Assembly (NCBI RefSeq): GCF_003171515.1
Contig: NC_089397.1
Location: 2,170,001-2,234,000, forward strand
Direction: 5' to 3'
Source: Pyrenophora tritici-repentis
Taxonomy: Eukaryota > Ascomycota > Dothideomycetes > Pleosporales > Pleosporaceae
DNA length: 64,000 bases
The first letter of the stretch is position 1; each line of letters begins with the position of its first letter. The translations under genes and the position numbers were made by a program. Positions 55,067 through 64,000 of the stretch are shown here, one piece after another. Below the pieces are notes generated by a model. The model was not told the DNA's origin, made no database searches, and worked only from the letters and a program-made list of their open reading frames with translations.

Positions 55067-56757
55067 TCAGTTGCGCATTTTGTTCAGCACCGTGGCAGCT
55101 TCACGAGAATATTTGCAACGCATCCTGATCTTTGCTCCAAACTTGTAAAATAAGAATGGGAAAGGCACGCATGTAAGAGTTAGAAACGCTGGGATAGATG
55201 AGGCCCAATGTATACCCAGATGTCGGTACATGTAAGGCGTGAATAACGGGAATGCCACGCCAAAGAGTGAGCGAACGACCGAGCTGGCAGCCATTACTGA
55301 TGCTGCATATATAACGTACGAGTCGACGAGATAATTGACGCACGATATGAAGACCAATACCATGCCGAAGCCAAACGGGGCGCTGCCAATGATGCTGACA
55401 ATCCAGTGTACGTTTGATCCATTGGTCCAGGCAAACCAATAGAGCCCGACAGGTATGATGATACTCCCAAGGAGCGCGGGTGGTAACCTTGCTTCTGGAT
55501 CAAGATGTCCGGTTGGTGAATTTGCTGTGTTACGAGCATAGCGTTTGTTTTCCCAAAACAGATAGACGATTGCACAGGACATGCCTGCTGCAACTCCGAT
55601 GAATGCGAGACCTCCCATACCTGAAGACCAACCCCGACCGACCTGGTAAACAATAGGGAAAGCTGGAAAGAACATGTAGAGGGCTCCATATATTATTGCT
55701 GTGTATGCAGCCAACAGGAAGACGATTGGTTCACAAAACAACAATATCCAAGGCCTGACCAACGCTGTGACAAATGCTTCGGATGCCGTTTTCTTGCCTC
55801 TCTCAAGCTCGATCTTACTTTTAAAAGTTTTCGAGGTAACTTCAGAAAGTTTCGCGGCTCGTTTGGCTAAGAGCACAGGTGAATACGTTTCGGGCACAAC
55901 TAAGGCATATAGGATCGCTATCACTCCTGTGAAGACAGCGATCATGCCTTCTATCCAACGCCAGCCGGCTGCTTGGCCAACAAATCCGCCCACTTATAGG
56001 GTCAGCTTCACTAGACCTAATCGTAATGAGCAGAACTCACCAATAGGGCCAATTGTTGGGCCAAGGAACGGGGCTGTCGCAAACAAAGTGGTTGCCAGTC
56101 CGCGTTGGGAAGACGGAAATATATCCGCAAGGACACCGCCACCATTAGTCAGTGGTGATGAGCCTAGAGCACCAGCAAGGAATCTTGTTACAACTAAAGT
56201 AGTCACGTTCTGAGAAGCTGCTGAAGCTGCACTGAATACAGCAAGAAGCAAACCAGAACTAACAGTGATGTACCGGCGTCCGTAAATCTCTATATTCAAT
56301 TAGCTGATAGCGCGGCAGTAGATGTTGCGAACAGGCTGACCACTCATAGGTGCCCACACCAGGGCCCAATAGCAAAACCCAAAACGAACAATGCAATTCC
56401 CAAAGTGGCAACAATCTGGCTGACATCAAATTCTTTCCGTATTTCACCGATGCCGCCGGAATATGCTGACGATGCAAATGACACAGCAAGAGTCATCATT
56501 GCTACAATGGCGGTTATCCACCACTTGATACCGTTTGAGATATTCATGGGATCGAAAGGGTCATTTGGCAGCCATGTTATGACGTAAGGGTCTTCCAAAG
56601 TGCCATTCCCGTCGTATTCAGCGTTGGTAATTGTGTCGTCAATTATTGCTTGATAGAGAACACGTTTGAAATGGGATATCGGAACCGTGGGCCTGCCATT
56701 GTACAAAGATTTGCTTGGATTCATGTCACTGGCCAAGTAGTTGCCCGTGCCGTTCAT
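55067..56757 (-). CDS. MFS transporter, drug:H+ antiporter type (DHA1)
   Basis: Plasma-membrane exporter, probably for the cluster product or for self-protection. Exons 56757-56341, 56289-56041 and 55992-55067 (51- and 48-bp introns) give about 530 residues with 12 expected helices. It has the N-terminal PNDPFDPMNIS leader common in fungal DHA1 proteins, GPLVWAPMSEIYGRR (loop 2-3, once the frame is restored), GGGVLADIF, the antiporter motif GPTIGPIVGGF and PETYSPVLLAKRA. CCC at 56362-56364 should be CCCC: the exon lengths add up only with one more base, and that restores the motif. It lies 22 kb from the methyltransferase, separated only by transposons. Confidence 0.9.
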
Positions 56758-57055
56758 TGTTTAATTGTTGTCGAAATACGAGGGGACAAGAACGATATTC
56801 GGGTGTGCTATTGGGTTCTCTTTTTGGAATGATTCGTTTCGTTTCCCGTGACCTACTCTCAAAAGAATCGATTCACAGATATTTCGGACCGTCCGGTATC
56901 TCCGAAACCTCTAGTCCTGAAAGAGTTAGGTACAAAGTCCTAGTGTTAGAATCGGAAAACGTTTCAACCGAAGTCTGTGGGGCGAACTTCGTTAGTCCTT
57001 GATTCGAGAAATGATGCGATTGGTGAGGTATCACAATCCACAAAAATATTGGATA
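56758..57055. promoter_or_regulatory. MFS upstream region
   Basis: About 300 bases 5' of the MFS start, presumably its promoter, ending at a MITE-E. No ORF or known motif. Confidence 0.4.
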
Positions 57056-57254
57056 CTGTTGGAAGGCCTTGTACGATCGTACGGTGAATAACAGTAGCTA
57101 AGGTAATCTTGTGTATTGGTATTCTGGTGTATGATGATTCTACGAATGTGGGGGCTACGAAGGTATACATAACGTTGGGTCCGAGTTGGGCCGAAGTAGG
57201 ATCGAGGCGGTACATTGGGCCTTATTAGGCGACACACCGTGTGTATGCCGACAG
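57056..57254. mobile_element. MITE-E, 199 bp, inverted copy
   Basis: CTGTTGGAAGGCC to TATGCCGACAG with ATA on each side. Same length as the copy at 8257-8455. Confidence 0.82.
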
Positions 57255-57733
57255 ATACTGTGGAACCTCCACTACTTACTACATGCCGTACCGAACGGCG
57301 CAACGACAAATTATCCACTCGGCCACACAGATACTAACTCCAAGTTTTTCAGACTAGGTGTACAGAGGTGCTCTTTGAAAGTTCTGTCCTGCTAAGAACA
57401 ATCTAGCCGAAGTCTAGCCGCCTCACCCAAGGCTTATCCCTCCCCTCCATATATTTATCACCACCTTGTAGGTTAGTCTTTTTTAATATGCACAAGAACT
57501 CGCTCGATCCAAGCTTGGATTCTTTGCTGAGAGCGATCTTTCCAGCATTTCTGCCAAATCTTAACTGCGTCTGCTCTTGATTTAGGAGCTCCCTTTAGCG
57601 TTGTCTCCTTTTTTTATACAGAACCAGCATGGCTCAATACAGTTACAGTCTGGCGAGTTATCACACCAGAGTAGTCTCTCAACGTCGTGCAGGCGATAGA
57701 TCACACTCTGATAGTGGTGGGCGTGGCTAGGTG
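57255..57733. other. Intergenic with old repeat remnants
   Basis: About 480 bases. The part 57300-57420 is loosely similar to 341-400 and to 33475-33535 (ACAGAGGTGC, then a TTTGAAAG block). No gene seen. Confidence 0.4.
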
Positions 57734-57952
57734 TGTCAGATATAATGAGATATTGCACAAAAGTGATGGATGTTGATGATTGTCTGTATTGTGTTCTGTC
57801 TATCGTGTGTCCGCGCTTGTGGCCCTCTTGAGGGGCGCACTGACCCTCTCTACGCTGATTGGTTGCTGCCAACGTCGAGTAACCCTGCTATCTGACACAC
57901 CCCCTCAGCTTGGAAGCCCTGATTGCAAGCTGCATAAACTGGTTAATCGATC

Positions 57953-60900
57953 CTACATATAGAGGCCTTCCAGATGCTCCTGCAACTTCTCAAGCTCAGC
58001 TTCTTTCAACGGGGATTCTTTGCGTTTAACAAGTCCCAACTGATCAAGGAAACTGGCCCATTTATTGGCTGGCAGTGACTTGGTGAATCCGTCTGCGATC
58101 ATGTTGTCAGACGGAACATATTCTACCTTGATCGTCTTTCGGGTAACTTCTTGTCGTAGCCAATGATTGTGTATGTCAACGTGCCGAAGCTTTGTTTGCA
58201 ATTTGGCAACGTCTTCATTTACTAGACGGATTGTCTGGGTATTGTCGCACTTGATTGTGATAATTGGATTGCTTAGGTTTACCTGAAGCTCCTTCAACAA
58301 CCGCGACGTAAAGATTGCCTCCTTAGCAACTTGTGATAGGGCAAGCAGCTCTGCTTCTGTTGTTGATGTTGTCACAGTATCTTGCTTACTTGCTCTCCAA
58401 GCGATGAGTCCTCCGAACAGCTTAATTGCGTATCCTTGCGAGCTTTTCCTGTCTAGTGTGTTGTCTGCAAATGATGCGTCACTTGCTACCTCAAGGCCAT
58501 CGCCTCTACCGAGTTCGAGGGCTAGGGATTCTGTTTTCTTGAGGTACAGGAGCACACGGTCTGCAGCGTCCTGGTGTTCTGTACTTGGATTGACTAGGAA
58601 GCGAGCAAGTCGTGATGTTGCAAAGGCTATGTCGGGTCTTGTTGTGACTGCAGCGAATAGAAGCGAGCCAATCTTGCGCTGGTAGCGGTTGATCTCGGAC
58701 GGCTCTGCTAGGTCACTCCTGGGTCTGAGTTCCATGCCTGACATCGGCGTGTCATGTCTGATGTCTTGTCGGCTTGCTAGTTGGCTGATTTTGTCTGCGT
58801 ATGCGGCTTGAGATAGCTGTATGGTCTTCTGCTTGCGATCACGAATGACCTCTACGCCGAGAAACCACTGTAAGTTGTCTCCTCCCGTACAAGCGTATTT
58901 TTCTTGGATCTGGTTGATGGCCTTCATTGCCTCTGATTCTTGCTTTGAATGGTACGCAACGATGATGTCGTCCACATAGAAGAAGATGATAACTCCGTCT
59001 TTGATCATGCAGCATGGCTCCTGTGGTATTTGTTGAAACCCTATCGAAGCAAGAGTTGCAGTGAATTCTTTCTGCCACAGTAATGGTGAGATCCGGAGCC
59101 CATATAGTGCCTTTTGCACTTTAAGTAGAGTGCCAGGCTTCTGATATCCTTTTGGCATCCTCATGTATATTTCTCTGTCGATTGTAGCATGCACAAAAGC
59201 ATTAGTGACGTCGTATTGCTTTAGCTCAAGATCGTATTTGGCGGCGATTGCCATGAGCATTCTGAATGAGCGTCCTGCCAATGTTGCTGCGTATGTGTCT
59301 TGGGAGGTGATGTTGCGTTGTTGGTCTCCCTTACCACCAATCTTGCCTTGCATTTGATGAGGCGGTGATGCTTGTCGAGTTTGTAGGTGTATACCCATAC
59401 AGTCTAGGATCTGGTGCCCTGCTCGTTTGACTGGTGATGCTTGGACCTCAGTCCATGACTTCATTTGTTGGTGACTCCGAAGGTGTGTCTTTTCTGCTTC
59501 CTTGAACATGTCGTATAGTGGATGGTCTTCCAGCTTTGAGTATGCTGTTGGGAGTGGCGGTAGCTGGTTACGATAGGGCTTGATTCCCTTAGATAGCAGT
59601 CTCTTCACCTGAGCCTTGTCGATTGGCTTTCCTTCGTGTTGACCAATGTGTCCTGATTCGGTGCCGGCCATGAATGCGGCTGCCCATGGACTGGTCATTG
59701 ATGTTGATTGGTTGGACATGTTCGTCATATCCTCGTTGTTCACCTCTCCTTGAACTAGCAAGGCCACAGGTGGAGAGTTGGTGGCGGGGTTAGATATGCC
59801 TCTACCACCTTCCTTCCTTGGTGGTATCTGGTTTTCTGAGTGCGCGGGCTCTCTTCCTGCGTCGTATCGTCCTCGTAGAACGTCTCGGTTTCTGGTTGTT
59901 GGCTCTGAGTACCTGGGAGTTCGACTGTTCTCACCCAAGTTGCGATTTCCTCTAGGGTGTTGTGCATGAGATTGTCCATCAGGTCCTCAGTCTTGCCGTT
60001 GAAGATTGTTTCTTCGTTAAACACTACGTCGCGAGTGCTGATTACCTTTGCCATGGATGGGATCCAGATGCGGTAGATGTTTGTTGACTGATATCCCACA
60101 AGATACCCAATCCAGGCTTTTGGTCCAGCCGTTGCAGCCTGACTTTCCTTGGTGGGTATCGTCTGTCATTGCAAAGGCTTTGCACCCATATGCTCTTAGA
60201 TGAGCTTGGTTTGGTCTTCGGGTCCGGTGACTATGCCATTTGTGGCAGCTGCGCGCGTGAAGAATATTTCGTAAGGCGATTTCCACTTGTTTGGATAATT
60301 TGGCGTTCGATTGTATAGGTATACCGCCGCTCTGGTTATCTCTGGCCAGAGTTCCCATGGAAGATTCGCATCTAGTCGAATTGCGCGTGCCTTTTCTTTT
60401 ATCACACCCCCTGAGCGTTCGGCTCCTCCGTTCTGCGCTTGTGTGTCTGGAGCGGAAGGCTCGAGTCTGATTGATAGGGACGTGCACCATTTCTCGACTT
60501 CTTGCTTAACTGTGATGATCTCGTTGTCTGTTTCAATGACCTTGACCGTAATGTTGAACTGTTTCTTCATAAATTGGATAAAGAGGGCTAATAGGCGAAT
60601 AATAGAGCGTGCTGGCCTATTGTCTTTGAAGTAGAAATCCCAAACGTATCGGGAGTTTCGGCAAGTTATTAGCATCTGACTCTTTTCCTTAGTGAAGCTG
60701 TCTGCCTCGTACTCATAGAAGTCGATTGCAATTCTTTCTCCAGGACCTTCATCATTTAGTCTTAGCGCCCTTCTTATTTGGCGCTTCGACTTTGATCTGC
60801 CGCAAGCGTCACATTGTACTGTGGTGATTCCTTTGATCCTCACCCCCAGATTGCTGTATGAGGTGTTCAATAGCGGATGGCCCTGGATGTCCTAGTCGTT

Positions 60901-61385
60901 TATGCCATAGCATAGCTGTCGCCCTTTGTGGTGATCGCTTGGTTCGATTCATACGCACATGGAAGGCTGAGTCGAATAGAGTGGTGTCTTCGATAATCCA
61001 TTGCCCATGGCGTTCCGATAGGATAGCAATGATTGTTCCATCCATCGTCGCAGGCTGTTGGATCTTCCCGATTGTCCCACCATATTCCTTGTCGTCGGAG
61101 TAGCCTGAATGATACTAGGCTGCAGAGGAAGTCTGGACACCACGCAACGTTGACTATGTGCAGGGCTTGTTTGTCCTGAGATCCCTCTGTTGTCAATGTG
61201 ACAGCTCCGTATCCTCGTATCCAGACTTTGGAACTGCCGGCCCAGATGTAGTCCCCTGGCGTCGACGGGCGTACGTCTTCAATTCTTGAGAGGTCGTTGC
61301 AGATGTGCGTAGTCGAGCCGGAATCCAGGATGAAGGCATCCTTTAATGGATATCCTTGTTGGCTTGCGCTGAATGCCGCTTTCAT
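57953..61385 (-). pseudogene. Copia-3 pol
   Basis: Protease motif LDSGSTTHICND, integrase HKRLGHPG and CDACGRS, integrase core, RT with FFYVDDIIVAY, RNase H with DASFADN and TEAELLALS. Frameshifts near 60870, 60200-60490 and 59755-59938, and a pair of compensating shifts near 59330-59400, break it. It retains Arg in HLRAYGCKAFA, showing that the TGA of Copia-1/2 replaced Arg. Confidence 0.85.
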
Positions 61386-61424
61386 CGTGCCCTCATCAAT
61401 TCTTGAGATTTCGCGTCCATCTAG

Positions 61425-61911
61425 TCATTCAATGACTGCGTCCGGTGTTTGTGATGTCTTGATATGAGGTGTAATCGATCGTGACGTTGTCGAGAATCGA
61501 GGTCGTTTAGTCTCTAGGGACATTTCCTGCATCGTTCTCTGTAAGTTGGTGTCATTTTCAAGTTTGTACTGTACTAATCTTGCGATGCCTCGATTTGGCT
61601 TGAACCATTCAGGTGCCTTGGCTTTGTTCACATAGTAGCAGTCAGATATCTCATGACGCTGTTCACAGGCAGGACATATGTCTCCAGCTTTCGCTGAATT
61701 CCTCTCCGGGATCTGCTTGGTTGGTACTTTGACCATCCATCTTGCGTTTTTTGATTGCCTAGGGTTTCCCCGGCCTTGGTTGGATGGCGCTCTTAATTCC
61801 ACACTAGAGGCGTCCCTCAGTGTGTCCGAGTCGGGTTCACCGCTCGCCGCGTATGAGTCTCCTACCGCGAAGGCGCTCTTTGGCTTCCCTCTTGATGGAT
61901 AATGAAGACTT
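61425..61911 (-). pseudogene. Copia-3 gag, 3' part
   Basis: C-terminal half of gag with zinc knuckle CPACEQRHEISDC, ending PDAVIE and TGA (61427-61425). The codons after TGA (CTA GAT GGA CGC) stay in the pol frame without a further stop to the protease. The 5' part is replaced by MITE-C. Confidence 0.82.
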
Positions 61912-62041
61912 GTTGAGAATACAGTCCGTAAGTGACTTGGTGGTATCAAGCGGAGGGTAGTCTGATTGGTGACACGTGCAGGTGGGTCCTAGCGGGGAGC
62001 TTGGACGCAGCTGCACGCAACACGGATCTACGAACGTGTGA
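61912..62041. mobile_element. MITE-C, inverted, truncated by the assembly gap
   Basis: GTTGAGAATACAGTCCGTAA onward is the reverse complement of the right half of the MITE-C at 13217-13457. Confidence 0.85.
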
Positions 62042-62121
62042 NNNNNNNNNNNNNNNNNNNNNNNNNNNNNNNNNNNNNNNNNNNNNNNNNNNNNNNNNNN
62101 NNNNNNNNNNNNNNNNNNNNN
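62042..62121. other. Assembly gap (80 N)
   Basis: Unknown bases. One side is MITE-C in Copia-3, the other a Fot1-type transposase, so a repeat junction is hidden here. Confidence 1.
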
Positions 62122-63500
62122 AGGGGTCTCATAGTCCCTCTGCTTCCGTCCTAACGCGTACCTAAGGCTATTGTTCTCATGTTCTAGTATAGCCTGATAG
62201 GCTTGTAGTGAAAGGAGCGTCTCCTTTACTACGGCCGCCTCATAACTATTAGGGGTAACAGTATCTGCTATGAGCGCGCCTACTGTACGTCGGTTAACAA
62301 TATCAATTGCAGTAGGGTACTCAGGAGGCTCTGGTGTTGTTGTACGGAACTTTTTGAGCACCTCCTCTGGCTCCCATGGGACGATCCCAGTGGTTGCAAA
62401 TGAGGACTGGACGTTGGTGGCGGTGAAGGAGGTGTCCTAGGCTTGCTTGAATAGGTGATAGAAGTCTCCCTTCTTGAGTGAAAGGAGCCCTTAGGTCTTG
62501 GCAAGGTACTCCTCGAGCTGGTGGCTGTACGCAGAACTCAGGGGTGAGAAGAGCCCTACATCTAGCGGCTGCAACGTGTGGGTACTATGAGGAGGTAGTA
62601 ACAAGGGTAGGATCCTCCGGGGTCTGCAATACTCCATAAACTCTGGGGTTTGATGGGATGAGTGGCCGTCTAGGAGGAGTAGTCGGTGACGTAGGGGGCC
62701 TTGTCCTTTGTATACCTATCAAACACGTCCTCCAGCTAAGCCACGCCTACCTTATTATTGCTCCATCCCGTCTCGGTACTGCCTACCATTACCTAATCGT
62801 CCTTGTACTCAATATCCTTTACCCAGCGCTCTTGAATGTTGCCTAAAGGCGAGGCGTATAGTATAGTGGGTGGGACTACGCTCCTATTAGCACATACAGC
62901 CGCTATCACTGTCAACCACTCTCTGGATCCGTCCTGTATAGGTTGACGACGACCCCCTCGCTCCCATGAGTCCCTACTAAAGACTCTGTAGGTACCTTCA
63001 CCTCTACCAAGGTGGAAGCCCTTCTCATCCATATTGTATATATCACCCGGCCTGACGTGATATTTAAGAAGGATCCTAGCTAAATCTTGAAACCAGTGCT
63101 CGTACTTGTATAGGGAATCTGCCTTGTGGCGGAGTCGGTCCTTCCCCTTGCCGTGATGTGATTTCAGCTCATCTTTGTGACGCTGAAGGAAGCGCGACAC
63201 CCAACGTAGGGAGGCAGGCTTCTTAGCAATAGATGTGCAGAAATTTTGTAGCATACGCCTAGAAGGTGGCAAGCCCTCCTCTGTTAATTGTCTGATGTGG
63301 TTTACAAGATCTAACTCTTGTTGTTGACTAAGTAATTGCTGGTTGAGTGATTTGGTGGCATGTGAGAAACATTTGCCTTGGTGTTGGCGAGCGAGCGTGT
63401 GTCGTGATACACCAAACTGCGCAGCGACTTTTGTATACGAGGATCGTGCATTCGATGGCTGCGATTCTAAAAATTCAATCGCTGCATTAATTGGATCCAT
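62122..63500 (-). pseudogene. Fot1-F transposase, RIP-damaged, C-terminus missing
   Basis: Related to the intact Fot1-D protein. Starts MDPINAAIEFLESQPSN (63500), then AAQFGVSRHTLARQHQG, YNMDEKGFHLG and GWSNNKVGVA; the second Asp region is frameshifted and HTLQPLDVGLFSPL is present. Stops are Trp to TAG (GVA-stop-LEDVF and KQA-stop-DTSF) and Gln to TAA (KT-stop-GLL), judged against Fot1-D. Its left end is lost in the N gap. Repeated GGGACGCGTGATGCTC units at 63556-63592 are its right terminus. Confidence 0.85.
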
Positions 63501-63589
63501 ATTGGGCGAGGTGTCGCGTGTTCAAGATACAGGAAAAATGTTGTTGTTGTGGTGGGGTGAGCATCACGCGTCCCGAGCATCACGCGTCC

Positions 63590-63805
63590 CACCTCGGTAC
63601 AGCAGGCGCGGGCGCAACAGCCGGTTACCAGCCAAATATAAATAGTGCAATCAATGCGCAAGGCTTTATATAGCAATACGTTAGAAAATCTCGTGACAGC
63701 AGCTTTTGTGTGGGCGTCTACAGCTTCATTTTTCTATCGTCAACTTATCGTTGGGGTGGCTCGTTGGCCGGAATGGCTCGTTGGGCGTGCCGAGACAGTA
63801 ATTCG
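63590..63805 (+). mobile_element. 3' end of another Fot1-like element, invaded by Fot1-F
   Basis: Plus-strand codons give RRGRNSRLPAKYK and a stop, the conserved C-terminus of this transposase group (compare RGRNVNLPSKYR in Fot1-D). The following 155 bases, with the sub-terminal repeat TGGCTCGTTGG, recur inverted at 3052-3214. Confidence 0.65.
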
Positions 63806-64000
63806 TGTCACATGCATTGGATCCCCTGACTTCTGAGCTTTCGGCTAACAACTGCTATCATCTAACAGGTGGAACTCGTTACACTCAATCATATTTCCCC
63901 GTCATTCCTATCAGTCAACAACATTCAACCTTATTTTATTCAAGTACTGTTCAAGAAATCTCTGGGCAAAATCTGCATAGCCAGCCCTGAAGCGTAGGAT
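63806..64000. other. Right edge, no recognised feature
   Basis: No supported gene or repeat in the last 195 bases. Confidence 0.4.

Larger units (their letters stand above)
57734..61911 (-). mobile_element. Copia-3, diverged Copia relative lacking its 5' end
   Basis: 3' LTR at 57734-57897 (TGTCAGATA to TATCTGACA) followed by the same polypurine tract complement (CACCCCCTCAGC) as Copia-1. The 5' LTR and start of gag are lost where MITE-C and the N gap begin. Protein similarity to Copia-1/2 is clear, but the nucleotide sequence is diverged. Confidence 0.88.

Noticed and set aside
63645..63836. Conserved ORF MRKALYSNTLEN shared with 3050-3214 as a small host gene
   Set aside because: It lies in the terminal region of a Fot1-like element directly after the transposase C-terminus; conservation reflects the repeat.

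Overview
This is a 64 kb piece of a filamentous ascomycete genome (Pezizomycotina). Genes carry 45-130 bp spliceosomal introns. The gene set is a multimodular NRPS, two cytochrome P450s, an FSH1-type hydrolase and a DHA1 transporter. The mobile elements are fungal in type (Fot1/pogo, hAT, Tad-like LINE, Ty1/Copia), and the Fot1 relics carry C-to-T mutations of the RIP type. I cannot name the species; a Dothideomycete would fit but is not shown.

Only seven host genes are recognisable. They look like one secondary-metabolite cluster blown apart by transposons: P450-1 (788-2669, minus), an FSH1 serine hydrolase with an in-frame stop (4460-5327, plus), a dimodular NRPS (18899-24763, minus), P450-2 (26886-28789, plus), a branched-chain aminotransferase (29849-31036, minus), a SAM methyltransferase (32327-33349, plus) and an MFS exporter (55067-56757, minus). 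A transaminase divergent from a C-methyltransferase, beside an NRPS, suggests that a beta-methylated alpha-keto/amino acid is made for a small peptide. The first NRPS adenylation domain has Asn where amino-acid-activating domains have Asp235, so its substrate may not be an ordinary amino acid. No release domain follows the last carrier domain.

Most of the rest is mobile DNA, much of it nested. From 5.8 to 18.8 kb a hAT (6000-11814) sits in a Fot1-like relic and itself holds a Fot1 element and MITEs; four more Fot1-type units follow, one with an intact 618-residue transposase. A complete hAT with exact 8-bp duplications lies at 34045-37011. From 37.3 to 49.2 kb a LINE carries a Copia element in place of its second ORF, and a nearly identical Copia copy lies head to head 119 bp away, forming 5.37 kb inverted arms. 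From 49.3 to 54.9 kb a third hAT is inserted in another Fot1-like transposase gene. A diverged Copia and a further Fot1 relic, separated by an 80-base N gap, fill 57.7-63.6 kb. Five MITE families are scattered between.

Two kinds of damage should be kept apart. Nonsense codons in the Fot1 relics are almost all Gln to TAR or Trp to TAG, as RIP produces. The frameshifts in NRPS, aminotransferase, MFS and both Copia copies are almost all single-base losses in mononucleotide runs, which looks like sequencing or consensus error rather than decay. I found no tRNA, rRNA or CRISPR array.
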